From Gemella sp. GL1 (GTDB lineage Bacteria; Bacillota; Bacilli; Staphylococcales; Gemellaceae), in contig NZ_JACBYB010000021.1 in NCBI RefSeq assembly GCF_013415365.1, positions 124,001 to 188,000 on the forward strand: a stretch of DNA of 64,000 bases, read 5' to 3'. The translations under genes were made by a program, and so were the position numbers. How positions within the stretch are numbered: the stretch's first letter is position 1; every line of letters begins with the position of its first letter. The notes below the pieces were generated by a model. The model ran no database searches. It had not been told where the DNA came from and was given only the letters and a program-made list of their open reading frames with translations. Below are positions 52,743-62,209 of the stretch, one piece after another.

Positions 52743-53875
52743 AATTTTACTCCTTTATTTTTAAAAGAAAATATAGCGAGAACTAATAATAATGTTCCTA
52801 AACCTAAATTAATCAAAAGAGTTCCCGCAATAGGGTTCCAGGAACCACCAAATATCAAATAAAAGATACTGTCATTCATCCATTTTAAGGGAGATAAAAA
52901 TGATAGTGTATTTAACAATTCAGACTGAAAAGTTGATAATGGAATGTAACTACCACCTAGTAAGCCTAATATGGGAATAATTAAATTGATAACATTGCTT
53001 ATTAATTTTTTATTTTTAAAAAATGTTGATAAAAATAGTGAGGTCGCAGCAGTAAAGAATATTAGAGAAAATGTTAATAATCCAATAATCCAATATTGAT
53101 TTCCCCAATTTGCCTTCATTACATATATAGAGAAAACAAATAATATGGAAAGTTGTATTGTCATTATCCCTAAATATCCTAGAAATTTACCAAATATTAT
53201 TTCTAACTTTGATGATTTTGAAATACTGATTCTATCTAAAGTTTTTAATTTCCTCTCAGTAAAAAATAACTCTGTGCATAAACTTAATCCGTATAATCCC
53301 ATTAGAGTATACATAGATATTGTGTAGTAATCTGTAGATGTACTTCCTGTTTTAGATTCAATTACCTTTTTATTTACTAAATCTTTATTCACTTCTTTAA
53401 TATTCTGTAGTTTTTCTGGAAATTCAGAGGCTACTGCCGTGAGTGTCTGTTCTGTATCAATGAACACTTTAAGTAAGAGTGTCACAAAATCAGCATTATC
53501 TTTTTTTATATTATTTAGAAAAACTGTTAATGATTTATCATCCTCTGTTTTAATTAAAGCTGTAAGCTCTCCGTTTTCTAACTTTTCTTTTTCATTATTA
53601 AATTCCTCAGAATTAATTTTTTTAAATTCAATATCAACTTCACTAGATACTGTTGTTACAAATTTTAAAAAATTATCATTATAATCTTTATTCGATGAAG
53701 ATAAATAGTAAGAGATACTCATTTTTGGAAGTGTATATGTAGAAGTGAAATTTTCTTTAAATGCTGTACTTAAGATAGTAATCATTAATATTGGAAACAA
53801 AATTAACATAAATAAATGCTTTTTATTCCTATAAATTCTTAATATCTCAGATTTTGCGATGTAATAAATTTTCAT
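52739..53875 (-). CDS. ABC-2 type exporter permease (first of pair)
   Basis: A 378-residue membrane protein with the same layout as its downstream partner: N-terminal segment (LFMLILFPILMITILSTAF), an outer domain of about 140 residues, then five segments containing IIPILGLLGGSYIPLS. Sizes of the two permeases (378 and 372) and the ATPase (307) match those of SagGHI-type exporters, but the family is broad and no toxin or modification gene is nearby. Confidence 0.88.
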   Translation of the reverse strand: MKIYYIAKSEILRIYRNKKHLFMLILFPILMITILSTAFKENFTSTYTLPKMSISYYLSSSNKDYNDNFLKFVTTVSSEVDIEFKKINSEEFNNEKEKLENGELTALIKTEDDKSLTVFLNNIKKDNADFVTLLLKVFIDTEQTLTAVASEFPEKLQNIKEVNKDLVNKKVIESKTGSTSTDYYTISMYTLMGLYGLSLCTELFFTERKLKTLDRISISKSSKLEIIFGKFLGYLGIMTIQLSILFVFSIYVMKANWGNQYWIIGLLTFSLIFFTAATSLFLSTFFKNKKLISNVINLIIPILGLLGGSYIPLSTFQSELLNTLSFLSPLKWMNDSIFYLIFGGSWNPIAGTLLINLGLGTLLLVLAIFSFKNKGVKL

Positions 53876-53884
53876 AATGACCTC

Positions 53885-54808
53885 CTAATCTCTTAAAGTC
53901 TTCCCTGTTAAGAATAAAAAGATTTCTTCTAAATTAAGATTAGATTTCTTTATATCGTTTACTTCTATCGAATGACTATACAAGACTTCGATTATTTTTT
54001 TAAAAGAAGTTTCATTAAAAATCAATACACGACTTCCTTCGGCTATATCTAATCTGCAGTATTTAAAAATTTCATCAGGTAAGTTTGATTCCTCAGTTAT
54101 AGAAACCATAATAGGACTATCTAAGATTTTTGTATATCTTTGATATAAATTAAGTATAGTCCCTTGTTCGATAACTTTCCCTTTATCAAGAATGTACACA
54201 TAATCACAAATTTTCTCAACTTCTTCCATGTAGTGAGATGTATAAATAATAGTTGCACCACTTTTGTTTAAATACATAATAGACTCTAATATATTATTTC
54301 GTGAATGTGGATCAATTCCTACTGTTGGCTCATCAAATATTATTAATTCGGGTGAATGAACTAGTGCACATGCTATATTTAAACGTCTTTGCATCCCTCC
54401 AGAAAAGTTTTTAGGATATTCCTTAGAATTCTCTAGTAAGCCAACTAATTTTAAGCTTTCCATAGCTTTATCTTTTAAACTTTTCCTATCAATTCCATAC
54501 AAGGCACCAAAGAACATGACATTTTCTAATGCTGTTAAATCTGGATAAATTGCAATTTCTTGCGGAACATAACCAATCTTCTGACTAATTTTATTAAAAT
54601 TAGAAATTGGTTCATTAAATGCAAAAACTTCACCCGATGTCTTTCTAATTAGTCCAACTAAAATACTAATTAACGTTGACTTTCCTGCCCCATTCGGCCC
54701 CAATAAGCCATATATTTTCCCTTTTTCTATTTTAATATTTATGTTATCAACTGCTTTGAAACCATTTTTATATGTTTTCTCAAGCTGGTTTACTTCTATT
54801 ATGTTCAT
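53885..54808 (-). CDS. ABC exporter ATP-binding protein
   Basis: A 307-residue ATPase with GPNGAGKST, VPQEIAIYPDLTALENV, the signature FSGGMQRRLN, LIIFDEPTVGIDPHSR and TSHYMEEVEKICD. The C-terminal 90 residues are typical of NatA/DrrA-class drug or peptide exporters. AAAGGGG precedes ATG 54808. It heads a four-gene operon with the two permeases and the DUF4097-like gene. Confidence 0.92.
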   Translation of the reverse strand: MNIIEVNQLEKTYKNGFKAVDNINIKIEKGKIYGLLGPNGAGKSTLISILVGLIRKTSGEVFAFNEPISNFNKISQKIGYVPQEIAIYPDLTALENVMFFGALYGIDRKSLKDKAMESLKLVGLLENSKEYPKNFSGGMQRRLNIACALVHSPELIIFDEPTVGIDPHSRNNILESIMYLNKSGATIIYTSHYMEEVEKICDYVYILDKGKVIEQGTILNLYQRYTKILDSPIMVSITEESNLPDEIFKYCRLDIAEGSRVLIFNETSFKKIIEVLYSHSIEVNDIKKSNLNLEEIFLFLTGKTLRD

Positions 54809-54990
54809 AAGATACCCCTTTTTCTATTATTATATAATTTTTATTAATTCTCCTACATATATTTTATTAAATTAAATTTACTAACAAAAATATGCCAATA
54901 TTTTTTGTCAGTCTTAGAAGCTATATACTCCCTATTAAATTTCATTCTCCTTTATTATATCCAATATATATATATATCAATTTACAAACT

Positions 54991-56109
54991 CTACTCTTTT
55001 ATCTTCATATTCATATTGAAGTGTAAATATGCTTCTATAAAATCAAAAATTTGTCCATCCAAAACCTTATCAATAGTAGATACTTCAAATCCTGTTCTAT
55101 GGTCTTTTACCATTGTATAAGGTGCAAAAACATAAGACTTAATTTGAGAACCCCAAGCTATAGTCATCTGTTCTCCTCTGATAGAGCTCAATTCTTTAGC
55201 TTTTTCATCAAGCTTTAATTGATAAAGTTTTGATTTTAGTTCTTTCATCGCCGTTTCTCTGTTACTTATCTGACTTCTTTCTGCTTGCGACTGAACTACT
55301 ATACCACTAGGTATATGACTTATTCTTACCGCCGAGTCAGTCGTATTAATATGCTGACCACCTGCACCAGAAGCTCTATAGGTATCAACTTTTATCTCAT
55401 CTGGAGAGATTTGTATATCAATTTCAGTATCTTCAAATTCTGGTACTATATCTACTGAACAAAACGAAGTATGTCTTTTCCCTGATGAGTCAAAAGGGGA
55501 AATTCTTACAAAGCGATGAACACCTTTCTCGCCCTTCAAGAGTCCATAAGCAAAGTCTCCTTCTACTTTGATAGTTACTGACTTAACCCCACACACATCA
55601 CCAGCTTGATAATCTTGAAAAGAATACTTTAAGCCTTGCTTTTGAAAAAACCTTTCATACATTCTAAGTAAAATTTCTGCACAATCTGCAGAATCAACCC
55701 CACCAGCACCAGCATGTATCTCGAAGATTGCTGAATGATTATCATAATCTTCCGATAACAACAGTCTCATAGTAAACTTATCCATCTTTTCAGTCAATTT
55801 TTTTTGATTTTCAAGTAATTCTTCATATATATCTAAGTCTTCTTGATCTTTTAAATAATCAACTATTTCCTCATTATGTTCCAAAAGTAAACTCAAATCT
55901 GCAAATTCATCTAATTCATTTTTTAAAAATTTTGACTCTGCTACTAATTTTGTCGCCACTTCATTATCATTCCAAAAATCTGAGTTTAACATCTGATTTT
56001 CTATATTAGCAAGTCGCTCTTCTTTTACATCTAATTTTAATGACTTACTAAAATCTTCTATTTTCTTCTTTATATCGGCTAGTTCTCGCCTTATCTCTAC
56101 TAATTCCAA
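54991..56109 (-). CDS. prfB: Peptide chain release factor 2
   Basis: A 372-residue RF2 that terminates at UGA and UAA. SPF in RISPFDSSGKRHTSF is the stop-codon-reading tripeptide, and SGAGGQHINTTDSAVRI holds the catalytic GGQ. Most bacterial prfB genes have an in-frame UGA near codon 25 and need a +1 frameshift. Here the frame is uninterrupted: after KSL the sequence continues KLDVKEERL, and no TGA or slippery CTT-TGA is present. So autoregulation by frameshifting is absent. No terminator was found after it. secA, its usual neighbour, is 30 kb away. Confidence 0.96.
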   Translation of the reverse strand: MELVEIRRELADIKKKIEDFSKSLKLDVKEERLANIENQMLNSDFWNDNEVATKLVAESKFLKNELDEFADLSLLLEHNEEIVDYLKDQEDLDIYEELLENQKKLTEKMDKFTMRLLLSEDYDNHSAIFEIHAGAGGVDSADCAEILLRMYERFFQKQGLKYSFQDYQAGDVCGVKSVTIKVEGDFAYGLLKGEKGVHRFVRISPFDSSGKRHTSFCSVDIVPEFEDTEIDIQISPDEIKVDTYRASGAGGQHINTTDSAVRISHIPSGIVVQSQAERSQISNRETAMKELKSKLYQLKLDEKAKELSSIRGEQMTIAWGSQIKSYVFAPYTMVKDHRTGFEVSTIDKVLDGQIFDFIEAYLHFNMNMKIKE

Positions 56110-56223
56110 TTTATTTTCTCCATTAATTATATATAGACTAATTATACAAGATATAAAACATTAGTTTCAAGTTAAATCTTTAATTTTTAATACCATATCT
56201 ATTTCCTATTCTATTATAAAAAA

Positions 56224-56248
56224 GCACTCAAGAAAATCTTGAGTGCTA
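56224..56248 (-). terminator. Terminator of the nup transporter operon
   Basis: AGCACTCAAGA pairs with TCTTGAGTGCT around three A, eleven bases past the stop of the last permease gene. Confidence 0.8.
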
Positions 56249-56258
56249 AGTTTAATTC

Positions 56259-57179
56259 TTATCTTAAACCTTTATCATAAGGTACTCCAAGTGCTTCTGG
56301 AGCTGATGATTTCTTAGAGAAAACAATCAGTGCAATAATTGTTGCTACGAATGGGAACATATTCCAAAATGACACTGGAATTGGAAGATTTGGTGCAAGA
56401 ATAGATACTTTCTCCGCAAATACTTTAGTTCCTCCAAAGAATAGAGATGCTAATGTGATTGTTAATGGGTTATACTTACCAAAGATAAGTGCCGCTAATG
56501 CTAAGAATCCAAATCCATATACCGTGATTGATGCATTAAATCCTTGAGAGAATGTTGTCGCAATAATAGCACCTGCTAATCCTGCTAGACAACCTGATAT
56601 AAACACCCCAATATAACGATATTTATAAACACTTAAACCTAATGAATCTGCTGCTTGTGGGTTTTCTCCAACAGAACGTAATCTCAAACCAAATGGACGT
56701 TTATAAATCACATAGTAAGTTACAACAACTAAAATAATTGCAATAATTATTGTTGGATATATTGTAAACTTACCTATTATTTCTTGTCTTGGAAAACCAG
56801 TTTTTAATAATAATTCATAAGTCCCATTAAAGTGATTTACTAAAAATAGAGCTACTGCCGGTGTAATTAAGTTAATAGCTGTACCCGAAATTACCTGATC
56901 TGCTTTCAGGTTAATTGACACATAGGCGTGGACTAGTGACATAAGACCTCCAGCCAGAGTTGCCAAGATTAAACATACTACTAAATTGGCAATCGTTGGT
57001 TCTGCATCATATAAAGATGTAGCAACGAAAGATGCAACAAAAGCTCCAAATATTACAAATCCATCAAGAGCAACGTTAACTACTCCTGATTTTTCCGAAT
57101 AGAAACCACCAATTGCAGCAATAAGAATTGGAGCAGTATATTGCAGCATAGAGTCTAATAGTGATAATATCGTATCCAT
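56259..57179 (-). CDS. nupQ: Nucleoside ABC transporter permease NupQ-like
   Basis: A 306-residue membrane protein of the branched-chain-type permease family with about eight segments. GFYSEKSGVVNVALDGFVIFGAF is the N-terminal signature and GLRLRSVGENPQAADSLGL the coupling loop to the ATPase. It follows nupP directly (adjacent stop and start) and pairs with it. Confidence 0.92.
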   Translation of the reverse strand: MDTILSLLDSMLQYTAPILIAAIGGFYSEKSGVVNVALDGFVIFGAFVASFVATSLYDAEPTIANLVVCLILATLAGGLMSLVHAYVSINLKADQVISGTAINLITPAVALFLVNHFNGTYELLLKTGFPRQEIIGKFTIYPTIIIAIILVVVTYYVIYKRPFGLRLRSVGENPQAADSLGLSVYKYRYIGVFISGCLAGLAGAIIATTFSQGFNASITVYGFGFLALAALIFGKYNPLTITLASLFFGGTKVFAEKVSILAPNLPIPVSFWNMFPFVATIIALIVFSKKSSAPEALGVPYDKGLR

Positions 57180-58238
57180 CTATTTATCTCCTTTCTTTCT
57201 CTTAAATAAATTATCTAAGTATTTCGATTCAAATAGTGTTTTCGCTGCAACGAATAATACTATTAATCCAATTATGATATTAGCAATATCTTTTGGAATT
57301 CCTTCGAAAGCTAATAATGGTGTCAATACCGTTAAGAAAGCAAATAGTAAAGCTCCTAATAGTACTCCTATAGCTGTATTAGCCCCAATTAAAGCTACTG
57401 CTATCCCCATATATCCATTTCCTGTAAATGTTGATCCCACTACAACATTTCCTACAGGACCTAAGTTATATAAAGCTCCACCAAGACCAGAAAATGCTCC
57501 TGCTATAAACATAGATGCAACTGTATTTCTGTTAACTTTCATACCTACAAATTCAGATGCATTCTTATTAAAACCTACTGAACGTAATTCATATCCAAAA
57601 ACAGTTTTCTCCATAATAATATAGAAAATAACTAATCCTAATAAAGCAAATAATAAATCTGTTCCTAAACGTTCATTACCGAAAATTGAAATTATAAAGT
57701 CATTATGTAAATATTTAGTACCATCAGCATACTCAATATCTTGAGAGATGATATCATTATTACCTCTAATAAATCTAGGAACAAAGAATTGAACAAAGTA
57801 CAAAGCGATATAGTTAAGCATAATTGTCACTACTACTTCACTTATATTGTATTTTGCTTTCAGGAAACCTGCAATCCCTGCCCAAAATCCTCCAGCTACA
57901 ATAGCTGCCAAAATTGACGCTGTCAAGGCTAAGAAAAAATTAGTATTTTGCAGAGTAATACCAACATAACCTGCTACTAATCCCCCAATAATAAATTGAC
58001 CTTCCGCTCCAATATTGAATAGACCTGTTCTAAATGCAAAAGCAATTGATAATCCTGTACAGATAAGTGGTACTGCTGATAGTAAGACTTCTGATATATT
58101 TGCTGGATCAGTTACTACCATACCAATAACATCCATAACTCCTGTTAAATCTGCCCCAACAAAACTTATAATTATTGCTCCTACTATAAACGAAGCAAGA
58201 ATAGGCAAAATTGCATTAGATAAAATTTTACTAAACAT
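57180..58238 (-). CDS. nupP: Nucleoside ABC transporter permease NupP-like
   Basis: A 352-residue membrane protein with about ten segments: FAFRTGLFNIGAEGQFIIGG, SEVVVTIMLNYIALYFVQFF and the coupling loop YELRSVGFNKNASEFVGM. It pairs with NupQ; the operon order binding protein, ATPase, NupP, NupQ matches the purine nucleoside importer of Bacillus. Confidence 0.92.
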   Translation of the reverse strand: MFSKILSNAILPILASFIVGAIIISFVGADLTGVMDVIGMVVTDPANISEVLLSAVPLICTGLSIAFAFRTGLFNIGAEGQFIIGGLVAGYVGITLQNTNFFLALTASILAAIVAGGFWAGIAGFLKAKYNISEVVVTIMLNYIALYFVQFFVPRFIRGNNDIISQDIEYADGTKYLHNDFIISIFGNERLGTDLLFALLGLVIFYIIMEKTVFGYELRSVGFNKNASEFVGMKVNRNTVASMFIAGAFSGLGGALYNLGPVGNVVVGSTFTGNGYMGIAVALIGANTAIGVLLGALLFAFLTVLTPLLAFEGIPKDIANIIIGLIVLFVAAKTLFESKYLDNLFKRKKGDK

Positions 58239-58250
58239 TATGTTTCCTCC

Positions 58251-59762
58251 TTACTTCTTAACTCCAGCCATTAATAGACCAAGTTGCTCTTTAGTTACAT
58301 TTTCATCATTATCAACAACATCAATAATATTACCATTATGAATTACTGCAATTCTATCTGATAATGTTAAAATTTCATCTAAATCATATGAAATTAGTAA
58401 TACAGCATTCCCCTTATCACGGTAATTTATTAACATCTTATGAATTCCGTTGATAGCTCCAACATCTAATCCTCGTGTTGGTTGAGTTGTTACCAATAAT
58501 TTAGGCTCCATTTCTAATGCACGACCAATGATTAATTTTTGTTGATTACCTCCTGACATTGAACGTGCAGAGATATTTTCATCTCCAGCTTTACGTACAT
58601 CATATTTTTCACATAATTCTTTAGCAAATTTTGTAATAGTCGCTGGCTTTAAAAATCCTTTACTTGCAAATTTTTCTGTATAGTAATTTTCTAATATTGA
58701 ATTTTCCTTTACAGAAAAATCAAGAACTAAACCATCTTTATGTCTATCCTCAGCAATAATTTCTAATCCTACTTCTTTCCTTTGAGATGTAGATAGTTTT
58801 GAAATTTCTTGTCCGTCAAAAAAAATCTCACCTTTTGTAGATTTCAATAAATTGTTAAGGACTTCTACAAATTCTTTTTGTCCGTTACCATCAACTCCAG
58901 CAATTCCAAGAATTTCTCTTTCTCTAACTTCCAAATTAAAGTCGTGTAATTTATCCTTTTTCTCTTCTGTATCAGCATATAAAGATTTTATCTCTAATGT
59001 TTTCTTAACACCATCTCTAGAGCGTTCATAATTAATTTTCTCTAGATCTTTTCCTATCATAAGACTTGCTAACTTTTCTTTTGGAGTAGCTGCTACTTCT
59101 ACAGTTCCAAAATACTCACCACGACGAATAATAGAACAAGAATCAGCTACTGTTTTTATTTCATTTAATTTATGAGTAATTAATAAAATAGTCTTACCTT
59201 CTGCTTGTAAGTTTTTAATGATAACTAAAAATTCTTCAATTTCAGCTGGTGTTAACACTGCTGTAGGTTCATCAAATATTAAAATATCTGCATCACGGTA
59301 AAGCATCTTTAAGATTTCAACACGTTGTTGCATACCTACTGTTATATCAGAAACTAAAGCTGTGGGATTTACTTCTAGTCCATACTTTATAGATAAATCA
59401 TGAATTTTCTTTGAAGCTTCCTCTATATCAATCTTTCCACCTTTAACTTCTTCCATTCCTAAAATAATATTTTCAGCTACAGTGAAGTTTTTTATAAGTT
59501 TAAAGTGCTGGTGTACCATCCCGATTCCTAATTCATTTGCATGTTTAGGATCCTTGATTTTTACTTCTTTACCATTTAATTTAATAACACCTTCTTCCTG
59601 TTGATACATACCAAAAAGAACAGACATAAGAGTTGATTTACCTGCACCATTTTCTCCTAATAATGCATGTACTTCATTCTTTTTAACCTGAATTGTTATA
59701 TCCTTATTTGCGTAGAAGTCACCAAACTTTTTCGTTATGTTTAGCATCTCTATTGCATACAT
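58251..59762 (-). CDS. nupO: Nucleoside ABC transporter ATPase NupO-like (double domain)
   Basis: A 503-residue ATPase with two nucleotide-binding domains. The first has GENGAGKST, a QHF-type Q-loop and a Walker B reading LIFDEPTAVLTPAE; its signature is degenerate (ITVGMQQRVEI). The second has a changed Walker A (GVDGNGQKEF), a good signature MSGGNQQK and TQPTRGLD. This asymmetry is normal for the family. ATG 59762 with AAGAGAGG upstream is preferred; the 36 codons of open frame before it cross the upstream spacer. It is separated from the binding-protein gene by a terminator hairpin. Confidence 0.93.
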   Translation of the reverse strand: MYAIEMLNITKKFGDFYANKDITIQVKKNEVHALLGENGAGKSTLMSVLFGMYQQEEGVIKLNGKEVKIKDPKHANELGIGMVHQHFKLIKNFTVAENIILGMEEVKGGKIDIEEASKKIHDLSIKYGLEVNPTALVSDITVGMQQRVEILKMLYRDADILIFDEPTAVLTPAEIEEFLVIIKNLQAEGKTILLITHKLNEIKTVADSCSIIRRGEYFGTVEVAATPKEKLASLMIGKDLEKINYERSRDGVKKTLEIKSLYADTEEKKDKLHDFNLEVREREILGIAGVDGNGQKEFVEVLNNLLKSTKGEIFFDGQEISKLSTSQRKEVGLEIIAEDRHKDGLVLDFSVKENSILENYYTEKFASKGFLKPATITKFAKELCEKYDVRKAGDENISARSMSGGNQQKLIIGRALEMEPKLLVTTQPTRGLDVGAINGIHKMLINYRDKGNAVLLISYDLDEILTLSDRIAVIHNGNIIDVVDNDENVTKEQLGLLMAGVKK

Positions 59763-59883
59763 ATAAATAAATACCTCTCTTAAATTTTGTACACTATAAT
59801 TATAATATATTTTTCTAAAAATGTATATCTTTTGTACAATAAAGTAAGCGATTACTTTGTCTGTTTTCAACCATCTATAAAAA

Positions 59884-59907
59884 AGAGAAGAACAAATGTT
59901 CTTCTCT
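59884..59907 (-). terminator. Terminator between the binding-protein and transporter genes
   Basis: AGAGAAGAACA pairs with TGTTCTTCTCT around two bases, with a T6 run following on the minus strand. Partial read-through would give more binding protein than membrane components. Confidence 0.8.
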
Positions 59908-59919
59908 AAGTTTTATAAA

Positions 59920-61017
59920 TTAAAGTTCACCATTAACTTTAGATTTATCTTTTACTTCATCAGCTTTAGTTGCTAATTTTACTTTACCTGATTTTAACTC
60001 TTCTACTACTTCATTTACTTTCTTAGTAGTTTCTTCAGTTAAGTTAGGGTTTTTCTCCGGTAATCCAACTCCGTTATCTTTGATTGATAATACTTGAGCA
60101 TTAGATTCTCCACCTTTGAATGATCCTGATTTAATTTCATCTAAAACTTTAGTTACTGCTACATCAATACGTTTAACAGCTGATGTTAAGATTACAGATT
60201 TTTCTACATCTTTTCCATCTTTATCTTTAGCTTTAAATAATCCTTCTTCATATTGGTCTTTATCAACACCAACTACCCAGTGCTTAATGTCACCAGATTT
60301 TAAGTCATTAGTAGCTCTCTCTTGAGCTTCTTTAATAACTCCAGTACCAGTCCCTCCTGCTGCTGCGAAGATAATATCAGCACCTTGGTCATACATTGTA
60401 GCTGCTAATGTTTTACCTTTTGCTGCATCAGTAAATGATCCTGAGTATTGGTAGAAAATTTCGATATCTTTGTTAGCAGCTTTAGCTCCCTCAACAAAAC
60501 CGATACCAAATTTTTCTACTGCAGGAATTTTAGCTCCTCCAACGAATCCTAATTTTCCTGTTTTAGATTGTAATGCTGCCGCATATCCAGCTAAATAAGC
60601 AGTTTCATTTTCTTGGAATGTTACAGAAGAAACATTTTCTTTGTCAACTACTGCATCTAATAGTATGTATTTTTTATCCTTGTATTTATCAGCTACTGCT
60701 GGTAATTCTTTTTCAAAGTAGAATCCTGCAATTGATACTACGTCTGAAACTTTAGAAGCAGTTTCTAAGTTTGGAGCAATTTTATCATGGCTCTTAGTTT
60801 CAATTGCTTGTAGAGCTTTTCCGTTATTAGATTTTACCCATGCTTCAACAGCCTCAACGTTAGATTGGTTGAAAGATTTATCTTTGGCTCCACCTTCATC
60901 AGTTACAACCCCTACCTTTAATGAGTCATTAGCAAATGCTGGTGTAGCTGCTGTAAAACCAGTCACTGTTAACGCAGCAGATAAAGCTACTGCTAAAAAT
61001 GAAAATTTCTTTTCCAT
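59920..61017 (-). CDS. bmpA: BMP-family nucleoside-binding protein
   Basis: A 365-residue substrate-binding protein of the basic membrane protein (PnrA/BmpA) family that delivers purine nucleosides. GVVTDEGGAKDKSFNQS, LGFVGGAKIPAVEKFGIGF and DIIFAAAGGTGTGVIKEA are family landmarks. The signal peptide (LAVALSAALTVTGFTAAT-PAFA) has no lipobox Cys and ends in an AFA-type signal peptidase I site, although nearly all Gram-positive relatives are lipoproteins. The C-terminal 40 residues are rich in Lys and Glu. ATG 61017 follows AAAGGGG. Confidence 0.92.
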   Translation of the reverse strand: MEKKFSFLAVALSAALTVTGFTAATPAFANDSLKVGVVTDEGGAKDKSFNQSNVEAVEAWVKSNNGKALQAIETKSHDKIAPNLETASKVSDVVSIAGFYFEKELPAVADKYKDKKYILLDAVVDKENVSSVTFQENETAYLAGYAAALQSKTGKLGFVGGAKIPAVEKFGIGFVEGAKAANKDIEIFYQYSGSFTDAAKGKTLAATMYDQGADIIFAAAGGTGTGVIKEAQERATNDLKSGDIKHWVVGVDKDQYEEGLFKAKDKDGKDVEKSVILTSAVKRIDVAVTKVLDEIKSGSFKGGESNAQVLSIKDNGVGLPEKNPNLTEETTKKVNEVVEELKSGKVKLATKADEVKDKSKVNGEL

Positions 61018-61060
61018 AGTAATATATCCCCTTTAAATATTTATATTGGTTTACAATTAC

Positions 61061-61089
61061 ATGATAACATATCAAATAATAAATATCAA
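61061..61089 (-). promoter_or_regulatory. Promoter of the bmpA-nup operon
   Basis: Minus strand TTGATA (61084-61089), 17 bases, TATCAT (61061-61066) with TGT just upstream as extended -10. Confidence 0.6.
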
Positions 61090-61175
61090 TATTTTTATCA
61101 TATTTTTATTGAAATTATTTTTAACATTCGTAATAAATGGTTTTCTGTCATATATAGACAAGTTCAGGAATAGCT

Positions 61176-61190
61176 ATTGTTCAGAAAATG
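61176..61190. promoter_or_regulatory. CodY-box-like sequence in the bmpA/punA spacer
   Basis: ATTGTTCAGAAAATG matches 12 of 15 positions of the CodY consensus AATTTTCWGAAAATT. The 348-bp divergent spacer (61018-61365) otherwise holds the bmpA promoter on the left and, on the right, an extended -10 (TTGATATAAT, TATAAT 61326-61331) for punA. Nucleoside uptake is a CodY target in Bacillus, but AT-rich DNA gives such matches by chance, and no codY gene is in the window. Confidence 0.25.
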
Positions 61191-61365
61191 TAAATTTTCA
61201 ACGTTGAGATCTTTTTCTGTTTTTCATTATTTTACATACATAGGGTTAAATCAATATTCATCTATTCGAACATTTACAAAATTTTTATAGATTTATTTTT
61301 CATTCTATTTTATTTATCTTTTTGATATAATTAATTTATATACTAATGAACAAAGGAGTAATAAT

Positions 61366-62190
61366 ATGACTTATTATGAAAATATAGTAGATACCGCTAA
61401 ATTTATCAATAATTTCTACGGAGAAAAAATTGATTATGCTATCGTACTTGGTTCTGGGATTACATTAGAACTTGAAAATCAAAAAGACTTACCTTATGCA
61501 GAAATTCCTCTTTTCCCAGGAAATAAATCAACAAGTCACGTTGTGGGTCACGCTAATAAATTAACTTTTGGAAAAATTTCTGGTAAAACCGTTATGGTTT
61601 TTAACGGAAGACTTCATTACTATGAGGGACACTCTATGAAAGATGTTGCCTTTATGACTTATGTTACAAAATTTATGGGAATTAAAGGACTATTTATTAC
61701 TAATGCTTGCGGTGCAATCAATACAGATTACCAAGTTGGAGATATTGTATGCTTAGATGACTTTATTTCTCTAGTATCTAACAATCCATTAATCGGTCCT
61801 AATGATGATAGACTAGGTCAGAGATTTGTTGACATGACAAATCCTTTCAATCCTAACCTAGTAGAAAATTTAAAAAAATCTGCTGAAGAACTTGATATTA
61901 AATTAAATCATGGAACTTATGCGTTTTTTATGGGACCTTATTTCGAAACTCGTGCAGAAATTCGTGCCTTTGAAAAAATGGGTGCTGATCTAGTTGGTAT
62001 GTCGACTGTTCCAGAAATCATTGCTGCTAATCACTCAGGGTTAGCTGTGGCAGTTTTATCATGTGTAACAAATATGGCAACTGGTATCCAAGATAAAAAA
62101 CACGATCATACTAACGTAGTTGCTACGGCACAGAAGATTTCTATTAATCTTAAAAAATTACTGGCAAAAACATTAGAAAAATTAGACTAA
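61366..62190 (+). CDS. punA: Purine nucleoside phosphorylase (PNP family 2)
   Basis: A 274-residue trimeric-type phosphorylase that splits inosine and guanosine into base and ribose-1-phosphate. VLGSGI binds phosphate, GRLHYYEGH is the conserved His loop, TNACGAIN, the purine-site Glu in GPYFETRAEIRAFEKMG, and the Asn of CVTNMATG are in place. It is divergent from the nucleoside importer genes, so import and salvage are grouped. AAAGGAG precedes ATG 61366. Confidence 0.94.
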   Translation: MTYYENIVDTAKFINNFYGEKIDYAIVLGSGITLELENQKDLPYAEIPLFPGNKSTSHVVGHANKLTFGKISGKTVMVFNGRLHYYEGHSMKDVAFMTYVTKFMGIKGLFITNACGAINTDYQVGDIVCLDDFISLVSNNPLIGPNDDRLGQRFVDMTNPFNPNLVENLKKSAEELDIKLNHGTYAFFMGPYFETRAEIRAFEKMGADLVGMSTVPEIIAANHSGLAVAVLSCVTNMATGIQDKKHDHTNVVATAQKISINLKKLLAKTLEKLD

Positions 62191-62209
62191 ACATTACAGG
62201 AGAACCACT

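Noticed and set aside
52739-54808. SagGHI-type streptolysin exporter
   Set aside because: Gene sizes match, but there is no SagA-like precursor or SagBCD modification gene near, and the family is generic.
54853-54945. A 30-codon minus-strand frame (begins MKFNREYIASK) between prfB and the ABC ATPase with AAAGGAG before its ATG
   Set aside because: The ribosome site lies only one base before the ATG, too close to work, and the product has no recognisable features.
54963-54978. An (AT)n microsatellite after prfB
   Set aside because: Too short and expected in such AT-rich DNA.
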